A stretch of DNA of 64,000 nucleotides. It comes from Mytilisepta virgata (lineage: Eukaryota; Mollusca; Bivalvia; Mytilida; Mytilidae). Below are positions 28,701-38,723 of the stretch, one piece after another. The position numbers and the translations under genes were made by a program. The notes under the pieces were generated by a model, which was not told the origin of the DNA, did no database searches, and was given only the letters and a program-made list of their open reading frames with translations. The stretch's first letter is position 1, and each line of letters opens with the position of its first letter. Where the stretch lies: NCBI GenBank assembly GCA_028015205.1, contig CM051512.1:10538255-10602254 (forward strand), read 5' to 3'.

Positions 28701-31700
28701 CATGAACACAACAGAGTCAGTATAGTCTGACTTGGTACAAACACTGAACAGTGGTGGGATTAAACCAGTTTTATGGGAACCCACACCCCCCTTATCTATG
28801 CTAAAACTCTGGTGCACAAAACACACTATAAAAACCAATACAGTATTATTACGAACAAGGTGACTGCTTGCTAGAATTAGAGTGGACAGTACATAATTTA
28901 GATTGCAGGGTCAGTTATCCCTACCACTTTTCAGTTTCTGTATCAATTAGATTGTTATAGGTTTAACATTGCAACTTTTTAGTTAAGCTAATCAATATCA
29001 CATTCAGACATTCTATATGTATATGGTAAAGTTTGGACCATAAACCAGGAATTAAAAAATACAACACAAAAATTATCTAATTTCATGAGAGAGAACTTCA
29101 TATAATAACAAAAAGCTGTCGGAGTAACAAGAAGACAGGATTTTCCATCATGACTGTTGGGAGATGTTTGCTCGCCAGATTGTGTTTTACCGTTAAAAGG
29201 GAGACAACTCACATTCCTCAGGTTTAACCTCTCCTATCTTGTTGTACCATTTTTTCCAGTTTTCACAACTGGCAGGTTCATGTGCTTCCCCCAGACATTC
29301 CCTACAGAATAAATGATTATTATAAAGCAGTCAAATCATACTATTGAATGATACAGGTAATGTCTCATTTTTATGACAAAAAAAAAAGAAAAGTTTTTTA
29401 TCTAAATAATGACTTTTTTGCCTATAGTCTAAGAAATTTTCTAGACAATGAAGCCATTAAACTTTTCAATTCAATTCAAACACCTGGAAATTTAAATGAC
29501 AGTATTCATTTTAATTTATCTTTAGAGCTATTGCAAAATATTTTTTATCTTTTGTTTGTACATGCATACTGATGAAATCACTTATACACCACACACAAAC
29601 ACACAAAATAATAAAAACTCTCAAACATATTCTAGATCATTTCACTTTCAAGATGTGCAAGTATTACAAAACAATTTACTGCAGATGAGTAGAATTCTGT
29701 TACGTCGTATTTGACTTTTTGAGTTTATTGATTTCAAAGAGCTACCGACCAGCAAAATAGATGACCTTTCCCACAATCCACTGCTTTGGACGTATCACTA
29801 GGTAGTTTGGTATGATTTTCAGGCATCTTTACAGCTTGTCCACAACCGGGAAACGGGCACCATTTAATGTTAGGATTGCTTTCAACAAAGGCCTAAAATG
29901 TATATGAAGATTATAAATTATTTTAGGGAGTTGAGATCATTTCATTTAAATTTTTTTTTAAGATGGTAAATTCAACATTTGAAATTATAAAACTACCAGC
30001 TGGTATTATAAGCAATCATTTTATTAGTATTAGACAAACAGTATTTTAACTTGTAGAAGAAATTATCCACATTGGTATTAACTTGTCGATATCGCCTGGC
30101 CATATCTCTGCATAATACTTTTACAGGAAACTTACCTTGATATCAAACTGTAGATATCGCCTGGCCATATCTCGGCATACTACACTCTCTATAACTTCTA
30201 CAGTAACTAGCTTCATACAGTCAAATGCAGGGCATGTGATATTGTGGGCATCTCCTTCTTGGATTTTCAAATCCAAATACCTATAAAAAAAAATTTGTAT
30301 CTATCTATTTTTATCTTTCTAATTTTATAAGTACAGTTTGATAAAAACATATATTTGTTATTGGTTAACTTCAACAAACCCTACAGAGATGTTGTCAAAA
30401 AGGGGTTATCAAAACCTACATGTATATTTAAAGGAATATAATAAATTTCTCCTATTCTTGACTATTTATCGGTCGGATAAAAATACATAATATCTTTAAC
30501 CACTTCCAGGTGATTAAATTTCTACGTGGGAATTACCGCCCTTTTTTCTACAGTTATTGGAACGATAAACTAGAGAAGTCCCGAAATGACGTCAATGTAA
30601 ACAAACTACATAGCAACGATGTTTTCTTGAGGTTTTTGTCGAAAATCATAGGAGAAACAGATTCTCCTTCAATTTACTCGTGAGTTATGAAATTTCTCCA
30701 CCCTCAATAGTTAAATTTTAGATTTTAACACGCTCGCTAAAGGCTCGCGTGTTGAAAATCAAAAATTTAACTATCTCGGGTGGAGAAATTCCATAACTCA
30801 CTCGTACCTGAAGAAGAATCTATATATAAACTTGTACTTTTTCTTTTAATAAATCTTCAATAATTTTTAAAATCATTACCTTGAAAACACTAAAGAATTT
30901 TCTTAAAAATATCTATATTTTTTCTTAAATATTCAACATACATGTAGTTATATATCTCAAAATCCCTAGAAATCAAAGGTTTTGCAAGTTCTGCAATGAG
31001 ATTGAGGATGAAAAACACTTCTTTCTCAAATGCCCTAAATATAACTCCACTAGGAAGAATTATTTTGAATTTATGAAAAACATTCCTGAGTGGGATGATA
31101 CTGATATAAATGACACAATAAAACTTAAAATAATAATAAACCCAAATTAAAAATACAGTTTCCTTTATTAGACAGTCATTAGAACTGAGGACGGGAGACC
31201 CAAAACTTTAATTTTGACTGATGTTTTAATGTTATATTGATTAATTTGATGTATGTTTGATTTATTTGTTTTGTTTGTCACAAATTATATATTTGATTTC
31301 TATGACAATAAAATATCTGATTGATTGATATAATTATATGTATACTAACTGTCTCCAACACTCTTTACAGAACTGATGTAAGCAGGCCATCTGTACTGGG
31401 TCTTCATTGGTAATAAATATCTGGGTACATATGGCACACTGTAAAAGAACATATAGCACACTGTAAAAGAATATATAGCACACTGTTAAAGAACATATAG
31501 CACACTGTAAAAGAACATATGTATAGCACACTGTAAAAGAACATAAGATATCAATCATTCTCACATACACTTGACTCTCTTTATCTCAAAGTTGAAGGGA
31601 CCAACAAAAATAGTTTGAGATAACAGGAGTTTGAGATATCAGGAGGAAATATAGTGCAAAGTTGATTCTGGGGACCAAAACATTACTTTGAGATATCAGA

Positions 31701-34700
31701 AGTTTTGAGATAGAAGAGTTTGAGATAATGATGAGAATCAACTGTATATAGTAGTAATACGTTTGATTTTGCATGGCAGATATGTTTCCAATATTTCCCC
31801 TCAAAATGTGATAAGATTATGACATGGTATTTTGCATATTGGCCCCGGTATTAGCCCTCGGCCCCTATTGGCAATCAGGCTCAATATGGGTGTCTTGTGC
31901 TTACACCTGGGCCAATATGGAAAATCCCATGTAATAATCTGTCATTATCAACTAAATTTTCGAAAGAAAAAAAATTGTTATTAGTTTGTTGAGGCAGAAT
32001 ACATGTACATGTTCTTGACAGCAGTAATATAAATATTTATCAATTGATTGATTCTAGAGGCAGCAGTATATAAAAACAGATCAAAAGACAGTATAAGAGA
32101 AATGTTTGTACAGACAATTATACATACATCTACTTCATGTCGACTTGCAAGACTCGGTTCTAGCGATGATAAAGACTGCTGTACGTGGGGTCTGTCTGAA
32201 AACACTGAAGGTGGTGGTGTTACTCCAGATTTCTCACAACAGGCTTTGGCATCTGTCATCCAGGCTTCTAGTAAAATCTCTCTTGACCACTCTGAGAAAA
32301 AATGTTGAATGACTTCAGTAAAATCAATATTTTAATATTCTGTTTATCAATCTAATTATGTTTTATTTTTTCCCTATTTTTTCCAATTTGTTGGTGTTGA
32401 TCCTTATTAATATCAGAGAAAGTCTTGATTTTTTTTTTATTAACTTTAGCTTCATCTGTGAAGATTTTATACAATATAATGTGAACTTTTGTTTGCTTTA
32501 TGGAAATCTTGCCTTAAAATACCTCTGCCATTACATATAGGGAGTCTATTGAAAATGTCATAATGAAAAAGAAGTAACCCATACATGTAACAATTGAATA
32601 ATACCATAAGTCAGTGAACAAATATTTTATTGCTGTTCCTCAACCTGATAAAGTTTTTGTAACACCTTCAATGATAAGCCACAAGCCAATACCTTAAAAT
32701 GGGTCAAGATGTCAACATTGCATCATTACAGTGATCAGTAGAATAGAGAATGGAAACGGGGAATGTGTCAAAGAGACAACAACCCGACCAAAGAGCAGAA
32801 AACAGCTCAAGGCTACCAATGAGTCTTCATCGCAGCATGAAAATCCTGCACCAAGAGGCGGGCTTCAGCCCTAAACAATAATGCATATTAGTTTAGTGAA
32901 ATGGATGGCACGCTAATCTCCGAAACATACAAACGAACCAAAATTAAAAAACACACATGACTAACAAAGACTTGAAGTTCCTGACTTGGGACAGGCGTAA
33001 AAATGCTACTTGTCATTTATCGACAACCACCACATATGTTCATCTTAGTAATTTAACATACAGTGGAGTTAATCAACAAATCATAATAAATTATTGTCAA
33101 AGTATTCATGCAAAAATGGTCATCGGTCTAGTAAATACAATCCTCTTTGATGAGATAAATTGTCTTGAAAGATTATTTCTTAATGTGAGAGGGGGGGCCT
33201 CGGTGGCCGAGTGGTCTAGGTAGTTCGTCATGACTACTACTAGCCTGTCAACACTGAGGTTGTGAGTTCGAATCTCACCTGTGGCGGGGTGTGTTCGACT
33301 CCGATCTAAATTGACAAGGATTGCCAATTTTCCTACCTAAGGTCAGTGGTTCTCTCTGGGTACTCCGGCTTCCTCCACCAATTAAAACTGGCCGCCGTGA
33401 AATAGCCAAATGGGCTGAAAACGGCGTAAAACCCCAACTAAACAAACAAAAATAATGTGAGAGGGCAGTCACAAAATATAGGTTTAATTGAATTTGCTTT
33501 CACAATAAACTGTTCTCCCCTCTTTCAAACATTATGCTTACCATGATTTCTAAGTAAAGCTTCTGCTGTAAAAAGTGGTACACTGAGCATGTCTGCTGTT
33601 TCCACTAGCAACTGATCTTTGGCTTCCTGCAAATCCTGGGCTCTTAATCCATTATACTCCTATTAAAAAAAATATTCTTTGAATCCAATTTTACTGAAAG
33701 ATACCAAAATTTGTCAATTGAGAAAAAATACATTATTTGCATTTGAAATTGAAAACGATCTGTTTCATCCTGAAATTATCTGTAGCCAATAGGACGTACT
33801 CTTACAAAAGAGATCTAACAGAACTGATATTCTTTTTAAAAATTTGAAAATTGATCATTCAAGCAATCAGGTTTTAACATAATTATTAACCAGATAACAC
33901 AATTAAGATAATTTGATAACAATACATTTGTATAAAGAATATCTGCGAAATATTTATACTATAATGTATGTCCTGTTTGTTATTTTTTCGTCAGATTTTT
34001 ATCTCAAATTTATAAATATGACTATTCTGAGACCCCTAGTTCCATTACATTATATATACATCTGTGTTTTAAATCATCCTTTTAAAGCATTTCTACCTAA
34101 TAATTGTCAGCACCAGAGCACCTGGCAAAACAGCAAAAAAGAATCCAATCTCTTACATCTACCTTGACATGAAAGTATAAATATTTTTAGACTTGCCACA
34201 AGTCTCTGTGTAATATTTCCCATTTATAATTACTTTTTTTTGTTACAAAATGCACCTCTTCTATCCATACCTATTTAGTATCAAACAGTGTATACAATTC
34301 CCTATGTTCATACACTGATAGTAAATATTAAAGTATGGATAGAGAAGTGCCTATTTCATATAAATAATTAATGTAAAAATTAAAAATTACATAGGGACTT
34401 GTAGCAAGTCTAAAATAATTTCAGAGAGTTAAAAAAAACAATAATATCTATATACATGTATAGACACATCTATTTACCTCAGAATCTGGCAGTATAAACA
34501 TGTCTTCCTCATTTTCTTCAGGTCCATCAGCCTATAGTGTAAATAAAGAAATCACTGTAACTATACTCGCTATTATCAAAACAGCTTTTGTATTTGTTTA
34601 TAGTGAGAACATTTTTTCTCTGGCAATGAAAATCAGTATCTGCGGCAGGAAATCTATGAGAGAAAAATTATCATTTACAGTATCTGGTTACTAAATTTAT

Positions 34701-36698
34701 AGTGTACTATTTCTGGACTAACATAAATTAAAAATGTTCATGACCAAACATTTGGCAAACCAAACATTACCAACATTGTAGGCAATCAAATATGCATAAA
34801 TCCAGGTATGGGTAACTTTGCCTGAGAAGCAATAATTTTGCCAACAAGGAAATAAAAGTTGGAAATGGGTACATTTAACTGAATTAAATAAATAAACCTT
34901 AATGGAAAAATGCAGATTGCAAAAAGCCAACTTCTGCTAAAACACAGAATAAAGTCAATAATTCTTTTAAAATTTACTCCATTTTATATTTAAACAAAAT
35001 ACAAACCCAATTACTTACAGAGAAAACCATTTTAGATTCTAAATATAAAGCAATATCGGCATGTCCGCCTTTCTCAGCACTGTCACAAGGTGTCTGATTA
35101 TCTTTGTTTTCTAGGAACAGTGGTGCCCCATGTGTAACGAGCATCTGAAAAGATCAATAATTTTATAAATTTTTTTGAGAAGCATGTCGGTGAATGTACA
35201 AAAGGTTCCAATTCCAGTTATTAAAATTGATTGTTATTACATGTATGTTATGCAGAGGTTATCTGTAAAAACCTGAGACCAGGAAGACTAAAAACACTTG
35301 TTTTTCCTTAATTTTTATAAAAAATGCAAAAAATGATAGGTATCTAACAAATCTTGGCCTTTTCAGCATGTAACATTAAACGGATATAAAATATGGCCTT
35401 AGCAAAAAAAAAAAAAAACTGTTCAGGACAAACCATGTCTGTTTTTGTAACTTACTTCCACACATTGTTTGAGTCCTGACTGGGCTGCATAGTGCAGTGC
35501 TGTGTTCAAATCCTGCAATTAAAAATACAATATCTTCAACTCAATTCAAACAATTTTATATATTTAATATTTAATGTTTACAGTGGTGTCTGTTTTCATT
35601 ATATTTAATTTTGTTGTTATATCAATTCAGTCGAAAATGAATGCTCTCAATACATCTTTGTTTTAAAGATAATTAAATTCAGGTCATTCATTAAATTTGT
35701 CCTGGAGAAATTTAAAGTTATTAATTAGACTAATTGGAAACAGGAAATTTATGAAAGGTTAAATTTCATAATATTAGCAGTAATTCACACATTTTAGGAC
35801 CTAAAAAGGAAGTCTCACTCCTAAAATATGATACCTCATCCAGTGCTCCCATATTGACCCTCTCTGTCTCATTGTCTTCTAACTTAGCACCACGCCATTT
35901 AATCAATATATCTAGACATTCAGCTCGACGTCTCATGACAGGATATACTTGGGAGTGTTCTGCCTTCTCCATACACACACAGTGTAGACATGTGTGTTTG
36001 TGTCCATTTGTTTTGTTAGGATTTCCATTGTGTTCTGTTAGAAATATCCTACAAAGAATAAATTTGTTGATCAATTGTTGTTCAATGTCACAACATCATC
36101 TTATTTACAACGAGCAATGCCATGTACCTGGAGTATGCATATTTCAAAAAAAGGGAGAATGTATATAAATTCTTGACACAAAATCAGTACAAATATATAT
36201 GACTGAAGTCCAAACAAAGGCACAGCCTTTTTACTGGTGCTTTTCACGTGAGAGTACATGTTGTTTTTTTATGACATGTACAATGTATGTCTGGGGCTCT
36301 GTCGATTGGATGGCTTCAACTAATTGGTACATGTACATGTATGTCATTGTTAATTTGTCGACCTTTCCTGTTACCCATTTTTGCTGTTTATGTATCTGAA
36401 CATTTCAAATACATTATGTATTTCAAAATTTTTAAAAAATCGAAGTTTCCCATGAAGAAATCAGTTTTTGAATCATGTTTGACCAACAGTTTCCACTTTT
36501 AACAACTCACCTTAACAAACTTTTCATTGCAAACTTCGAAGCATAATGCAGAGGCGTCTCATGGTTGTGTGAGTCACCATATGATGAGTTTGGGTCTAGC
36601 ACCTTACGCAACTCACTACTGTTATTGTACTGGTTGAGTGCAGCGTACTCATCCCCATTACTCAGATGTTTACGGAACTTGGAGGAAGAACTCCCCAT
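12378..36698 (-). CDS. ANKIB1: ANKIB1-type RBR E3 ubiquitin ligase (21 coding exons, complete)
   Basis: Ankyrin-repeat and IBR-domain ubiquitin ligase of the Ariadne class. Known family role: RING1 binds the E2~ubiquitin and a RING2 cysteine takes the ubiquitin before passing it to substrate. Coding exons in transcript order: 36698-36511, 36048-35835, 35512-35456, 35144-35019, 34531-34478, 33659-33542, 32291-32128, 31438-31350, 30280-30136, 29892-29750, 29301-29213, 28432-28302, 27268-27134, 26086-26000, 24850-24638, 24106-23894, 23328-23166, 21800-21678, 19958-19847, 19149-19100, 13708-12378. All junctions are GT-AG, every phase matches, and the sum is 3,945 nt (1,314 aa plus TAG). Human ANKIB1 is about 1,090 aa, so the tail here is longer. 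The start ATG at 36698 opens [10 protein letters not shown], a potential N-myristoylation start like the vertebrate protein. Donors of exons 8 (GTTAGT) and 10 (GTCGGT) are weak and were chosen by phase and homology. Confidence 0.93.
13751..14046 (-). mobile_element. tRNA-derived SINE, family 2, copy in ANKIB1 intron 20
   Basis: Begins at the left with the (GGAT)n tail and AATTATTGCTTAAGGTCCAG. It contains CCCTGCTTTGTACTAGACCA and AGCAAATACCAATTTTAATG, and ends in a degraded tRNA-like head (GACCCACTAAGG). Four other copies are present: 24972-25329, 43931-44271, 51607-51896 and 54703-55062. Confidence 0.75.
14600..15047 (-). repeat. Dispersed repeat with terminal hairpin
   Basis: Related to the 2.1-3.4 kb block. 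It ends with a near-perfect hairpin, AGCTCACATGGCC/GGCCAGGTGAGCT (15017-15047), next to a GAC-rich tract (14980-14993). Just upstream, 14130-14570 carries a separate degenerate repeat of about 100-120 bp (TTGACCTTTTTT...ACTTGTACAGGTAAATTATA). All of this lies in ANKIB1 intron 20. Confidence 0.7.
15888..19065. repeat. Duplicated repeat cluster in ANKIB1 intron 20
   Basis: Three modules occur twice in shuffled order. P (CACACATATCAATTTCTTGC...) is at 15888-16130 and 17664-17940. R (GGACCCCGATTTGGACCAAC... ending in the CGACGACG tract and hairpin) is at about 16130-17252 and 18226-19065. Q (ATTTATTGTAACCCCCC...) is at about 17253-17505 and 17960-18225. A third, decayed P fragment is at about 15734-15790. 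Short ORFs here are not genes. Confidence 0.75.
19035..19065. repeat. Perfect 15-bp-arm hairpin ending repeat R
   Basis: TATACGACCGCAAAA and its exact reverse complement are separated by one base. The older copy at 17221-17252 has an imperfect version. A CGACGACG-rich tract (GTC-rich on the other strand) lies immediately to the left. Confidence 0.9.
19100..19958 (-). CDS. ANKIB1: ANKIB1 exons 19-20: ubiquitin-interacting motif
   Basis: Exons 19847-19958 and 19100-19149 encode about residues 818-871. [15 protein letters not shown] fits a UIM core (L-x-x-A-L-x-x-S at L832, A835, L836, S839) preceded by acidic residues. Vertebrate ANKIB1 also has a UIM in its C-terminal half. Exon 20 is tiny (50 nt) and was placed by its acceptor, its donor and phase agreement. 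The intron between the two exons contains a 57-bp minisatellite. Confidence 0.78.
19531..19812. repeat. 57-bp minisatellite, five copies
   Basis: The unit starting GTGGATTACTGTAAGGTAAG begins at 19531, 19588, 19645, 19702 and 19759. Copies are nearly identical. The unit length is a multiple of three, so a minus-strand reading frame stays open through the array, but I see no evidence that it is coding. It lies in ANKIB1 intron 19. Confidence 0.92.
20153..20388 (-). mobile_element. tRNA-derived SINE, family 1
   Basis: On the minus strand a Ser/Leu-tRNA-like head (GGCCGAGTGGTCTAGG type A box, GTTCGAATCTCACC type B box) is followed by a conserved body ending CGGCGTAAAACC. Other copies are 22345-22610 (+), 33194-33452 (+), 41520-41667 (-, head missing), 46030-46296 (-) and a decayed one at 50096-50290 (-). 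It resembles the V-SINE-type elements of molluscs, but I cannot assign a name. Confidence 0.8.
21678..23328 (-). CDS. ANKIB1: ANKIB1 exons 17-18: linker and small Cys motif
   Basis: Exons 23166-23328 and 21678-21800 encode residues 723 to about 817. Exon 17 gives [20 protein letters not shown] and an acidic [11 protein letters not shown]. Exon 18 holds a compact C-x4-C-x16-C-x3-C motif (C779, C784, C801, C805) in [11 protein letters not shown] and EYCSRACMQ. The spacing suggests a small zinc-binding knuckle. I do not recall this element in vertebrate ANKIB1. Splice phases (1 in, 1 out) fit the neighbours, which supports it as a real exon. Confidence 0.78.
22345..22610 (+). mobile_element. tRNA-derived SINE, family 1
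   Basis: A full-length copy from the tRNA-like head (CCTCGGTGGCCAAGTGGTC) to the AAACAAAC tail, in ANKIB1 intron 17. Confidence 0.8.
22621..23095. mobile_element. Probable MITE with CTGTAAATT ends
   Basis: The left end CTGTAAATTTGGAAATTTTC and the right end (reverse complement CTGTAAATATGGAAATTATT) are inverted repeats related to the smaller element at 25754-25964, including TTATTGCGA motifs inside. The target duplication is not clear. Confidence 0.55.
23894..26086 (-). CDS. ANKIB1: ANKIB1 exons 14-16: Ariadne domain
   Basis: Exons 26000-26086, 24638-24850 and 23894-24106 encode residues 552-722. They form the helical Ariadne domain, which in the family folds back on RING2 and autoinhibits it. 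Landmarks are [47 protein letters not shown] and [14 protein letters not shown], all collinear with vertebrate ANKIB1. The segment ends with a basic run ([10 protein letters not shown]), a possible nuclear-localisation-like patch, before MDFED. Confidence 0.9.
24972..25329 (-). mobile_element. tRNA-derived SINE, family 2, full length
   Basis: The most complete family-2 copy. The minus-strand head includes GGTGGTCTTGTGGTAGTGTG and GGGTTCAATCCCCGGC (A- and B-box-like), with the ATCCATCCATT tail at the left end. In ANKIB1 intron 14. Confidence 0.8.
25754..25964. mobile_element. Tc1/mariner-like MITE (211 bp)
   Basis: Inverted ends of more than 30 bp start TACTGTAAATTC at both sides, with matching TTATTATTGCGA inside. 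If the flanking TA is a duplication, the element is CTGTAAATT...AATTTACAG between TA dinucleotides, as for mariner insertions. In ANKIB1 intron 14. Confidence 0.72.
27134..28432 (-). CDS. ANKIB1: ANKIB1 exons 12-13: catalytic RING2 (Rcat)
   Basis: Exons 28302-28432 and 27134-27268 encode about residues 463-551. The Rcat sequence reads [19 protein letters not shown], then [11 protein letters not shown], then [16 protein letters not shown]. The predicted active-site cysteine is C499 in EGCNHM, by analogy with other RBR ligases. Zinc-ligand cysteines C486, C489, C504, C507, C512 and C515 are present, so nothing in this domain looks degenerate. Confidence 0.93.
27955..28068. repeat. Long imperfect palindrome with GC-rich loop
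   Basis: Arms of about 45 bp (GTAAAATATAAGCC, GACACAATATGAAGCTTTTT and their complements) flank a loop, CTCGTTCGCTACGCTCACTC. Same design as the palindromes near 30.7, 48.3 and 54.5 kb. In ANKIB1 intron 12. Confidence 0.85.
29213..29892 (-). CDS. ANKIB1: ANKIB1 exons 10-11: IBR domain
   Basis: Exons 29750-29892 and 29213-29301 encode residues 386 to about 462. The IBR zinc ligands run through IKWCPFPGC (C397, C402), [19 protein letters not shown] (C425, C432, C435, H440) and C445. [17 protein letters not shown] is almost identical to the vertebrate protein. The exon 10 donor is the weak GTCGGT; it is required because exon 11 starts G-GAA-TGT and needs TG to make Trp. Confidence 0.9.
30088..30112 (-). 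repeat. Partial duplicate of ANKIB1 exon 9 in adjacent intron
   Basis: ATATCGCCTGGCCATATCTC at about 30090-30109 repeats the sequence at about 30155-30174 inside exon 9, about 65 bp away. It carries no separate donor or acceptor and is not predicted to be an exon. Confidence 0.75.
30136..31438 (-). CDS. ANKIB1: ANKIB1 exons 8-9: RING1 domain
   Basis: Exons 31350-31438 and 30136-30280 encode residues 308-385. RING1 ligands by my count are C308, C311, C326, H328, C331, C334, C353 and C358 (C3HC4 order), in [20 protein letters not shown] and [12 protein letters not shown]1 of RBR ligases recruits the charged E2. Exon 8 must end at CA before GTTAGT so that CAG is completed in exon 9; this restores the [10 protein letters not shown] segment. 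The exon 8 acceptor is the first of five near-identical tandem acceptors, treated separately. Confidence 0.92.
30440..30840. repeat. Palindrome-bearing repeat, copy 1
   Basis: Matches 54270-54650 over most of its length. The right half (30660-30820) is an imperfect palindrome with TTTCTCCACCCTCAATAGTT paired to AACTATCTCGGGTGGAGAAA, around a loop containing CTCGCTAAAGGCTCGC. In ANKIB1 intron 8. Confidence 0.8.
30977..31330 (+). pseudogene. 3' end of a non-LTR retrotransposon
   Basis: Encodes [20 protein letters not shown] and then [13 protein letters not shown] up to a stop near 31150. The CC-H-C cluster is typical of the extreme C-terminus of Jockey/CR1-type RT proteins. A 3' UTR and an ATTGATTGAT tail follow to about 31330. 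In ANKIB1 intron 8. Confidence 0.72.
31439..31545 (-). repeat. Tandem 22-26 bp repeat carrying multiple splice acceptors
   Basis: Read on the minus strand, a unit of about 22 bp (core TTCTTTTACAGTGTGCTATA) is repeated so that five pyrimidine-tract-plus-AG acceptors precede exon 8. Candidate exon starts are 31438, 31460, 31482, 31504 and 31530 (spacings 22, 22, 22 and 26). The repeat unit includes the first codons of exon 8 (TGTGCyATATG), so it appears to have arisen by duplication across the intron-exon boundary. Confidence 0.9.
32128..34531 (-). CDS. ANKIB1: ANKIB1 exons 5-7: acidic linker and UBA-like domain
   Basis: Exons 34478-34531, 33542-33659 and 32128-32291 encode residues 196-307. 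An acidic stretch ([17 protein letters not shown]) leads into a helical segment with [23 protein letters not shown] and EILLEAWM, which corresponds to the UBA-like domain found before the RBR in Ariadne-class ligases. After it, [11 protein letters not shown] closely follows the vertebrate ANKIB1 linker. Exon 5 is only 54 nt. Confidence 0.88.
32738..32885 (+). repeat. Dispersed repeat (GGGGAATGTGTCAAAGAGAC family)
   Basis: Shares GGGGAATGTGTCAAAGAGAC, ACAGCTCAAGGCTACCAATG and GGCTTCAGCC with 48818-48970. No coding signal. In ANKIB1 intron 6. Confidence 0.75.
33194..33452 (+). mobile_element. tRNA-derived SINE, family 1, with 13-bp target duplication
   Basis: Flanked by TAATGTGAGAGGG at 33181-33193 and 33453-33465, a clear retroposition footprint. 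The head has GTGGCCGAGTGGTCTAGG and GAGTTCGAATCTCACC. In ANKIB1 intron 6. Confidence 0.9.
34186..34414. mobile_element. Fold-back MITE-like element (229 bp)
   Basis: Outer arms TTTAGACTTGCCACAAGTC and the complement of GACTTGTAGCAAGTCTAAA pair with few mismatches. Inner arms (CTCTTCTATCCATAC / GTATGGATAGAGAAG) also pair. A TA flanks each GACTTG...CAAGTC end. In ANKIB1 intron 5. Confidence 0.72.
35019..36698 (-). CDS. ANKIB1: ANKIB1 exons 1-4: N-terminus and ankyrin repeats
   Basis: Exons 36511-36698, 35835-36048, 35456-35512 and 35019-35144 encode residues 1-195. After the glycine-2 start come ankyrin signatures: [16 protein letters not shown] near residues 48-63, [15 protein letters not shown] after it, [15 protein letters not shown] at about 139-153, and a repeat ending [21 protein letters not shown]. 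They align in order with the ankyrin region of vertebrate ANKIB1. A 5'UTR acceptor (TATATTTTCAG) lies just upstream at about 36730, so at least one non-coding exon must lie further upstream. A short upstream ATG-ACT-TGA reading frame sits between that acceptor and the start codon. Confidence 0.92.
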
Positions 36699-36729
36699 TT
36701 TCAAGTCATTTTGGCGACAATATATTAGT

Positions 36730-38719
36730 CTGAAAATATAAATAAATATTTCTGAAGATGGCTTAATCCTATCATTATCGCATTGGTTATTTTAAAATTA
36801 CATTTAGGCTTTCAGCATGCATTTATAGTGGCTAGTAAAAAATTTATGTACTAAAAAAAAACACTCATTCTTTTTAAACTCCAATATATACTACATCTTC
36901 AGTGATCGGGATATGGTTTCACAAAACTTTTCAAATTCATAATTTCCAGAAACCGTGATTTTTTTCCTGACATTTTGAATTTCCAAAAATCTAATTTATC
37001 AGTACTTTATATGAGAAAATTGCACTTTGACCAAATATTCAAGTATGAGATGTTTTATGAAACCAGGGTCTGATCATTCAATATTTGAAATAAGGCTTTG
37101 AAATCCAAACTGTATTTAATCTATTAATTTATGCCATGGCACAGTATACAATCACAATTTCACTACAATAAACGCCTCCACCATCAAGTAATGATTTTTC
37201 AAAATTATTTAACTCAGATATCAGATCTTTAAATGTTTAGTCATGTTTAAACAAGTGTTAAATGATCAATGCAATTAATGATTTTAATTAGAAAATCCTT
37301 CTCGTTTGTCATGATATAATTATATTTACAATTATAATAATTTGTCATTTTAATAATTACATTTAAACAGAAAATCAATTTAAATTAATACCGAATAACA
37401 GAAATCAATTTACATACATTATATTTTTTATTATTTAACTAAGTATTCCTTGATACTAATTTTGATGCACAAGATGTGCACATTTGTCAGTTAAGTGGAG
37501 ACTCATTAGGAGAAGTGAATGTACATCATGAATCTAGGTTGAAAGTGAAATTCAAATCCCAAAAAGACAAAAAAAGGTAAAGGCAATACCATCTAAGCTT
37601 TTCATGCGGAAAATATTCCATCCCTAGTTTTCACAAAATTGAACATTTTTTGCATCAGTAAATTCTGTGATTTGAAATTTCACATTCTCATAAATGATTT
37701 CCCCTGTGTTATATATATTGGTGTAATAGATCAGGACTAAATCCCTACTGACCCCAGTCTCGAAAGGTTAAATACTGAAATATATATAGGTACATGTAAG
37801 AGTCCCTGAAATGCAACAAAGCCAAGCTAGAGATACAGAAAATCTTGTTAAAAAAGCCACATAATTTTTCAACATACATGTATAGTTATGGGTACAACAG
37901 CATTGCATGATATAATAAGCGAGCAAAGCTGGCTATTTAAGATACAGATGTCAATCATATTATCCCCACTACTCTGCCGGCTAAAAAGTTACAGCAACTT
38001 GGTGGCAGCCATGCGAATTCTCGTTCAGCCGTTGTCTTCCGGCTTTATTACATGTGAATAAAGACTATCTTGAACAAAACAAGTTACCTATACCTGGACT
38101 CACATCAACTTTTTAAACATTCAATGTCAACAAAGTAAAAATAAGTATGAAAAACTTCACTTGGAATCTGAGAACATGAAAAAATATGCAGACGCAAGTG
38201 TCACGTTTTTTCCTGCCATTTTTACCCGTTCACCCGGGTCCATTTGCCCTCTTTTAAATAAATAAAATAGAATGACTTCAAATTGTGAACATATATTATA
38301 TAAAAAAAAATTCAAGACAACTAATTATCAATTATCGATCGAGTTAATTACTAATTAGATATTTGATGTTTAACTGTTAAATGAGAAATGACATATTTAT
38401 TGTTTCCTATTCATGATGGTATCAGGTCAGTATTAATACAATAAACAATACTTGACTTGTAAATTTAGTAATTTTTTGTCCTGGTTTTACTCTTTAAAAA
38501 ATTCAGAACATTTCTTCCTAAAGGAACCTTAAGCTTATCATGACAAAAATTATAGTCCTGGAATACTAGATCTAATGTCATATATAACATGGTGTCTGTT
38601 CCGACTATATGAAATAAAAACTTTTTTTTTAGATGTACCCTTTTCATTATATTCAGAATCAACATTGCCTCAAAATAACAGAACATCTAACAGTAGGGCG
38701 ATCAGGTATCAGTGTGAAC
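36730..38719. other. Intergenic or 5' intron of ANKIB1, no gene seen
   Basis: AT-rich, with no supportable ORF or repeat. A relatively GC-rich patch around 37975-38045 contains an ETS-like CCGGAAG on the minus strand (at about 38036-38042) and is one candidate for the ANKIB1 first exon or promoter, on weak evidence. Confidence 0.3.
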
Positions 38720-38723
38720 ATAT

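Noticed and set aside
29380..29572. Possible retrotransposon-derived coding fragment
   Set aside because: The translation is AT-driven and lacks any motif strong enough to assign.
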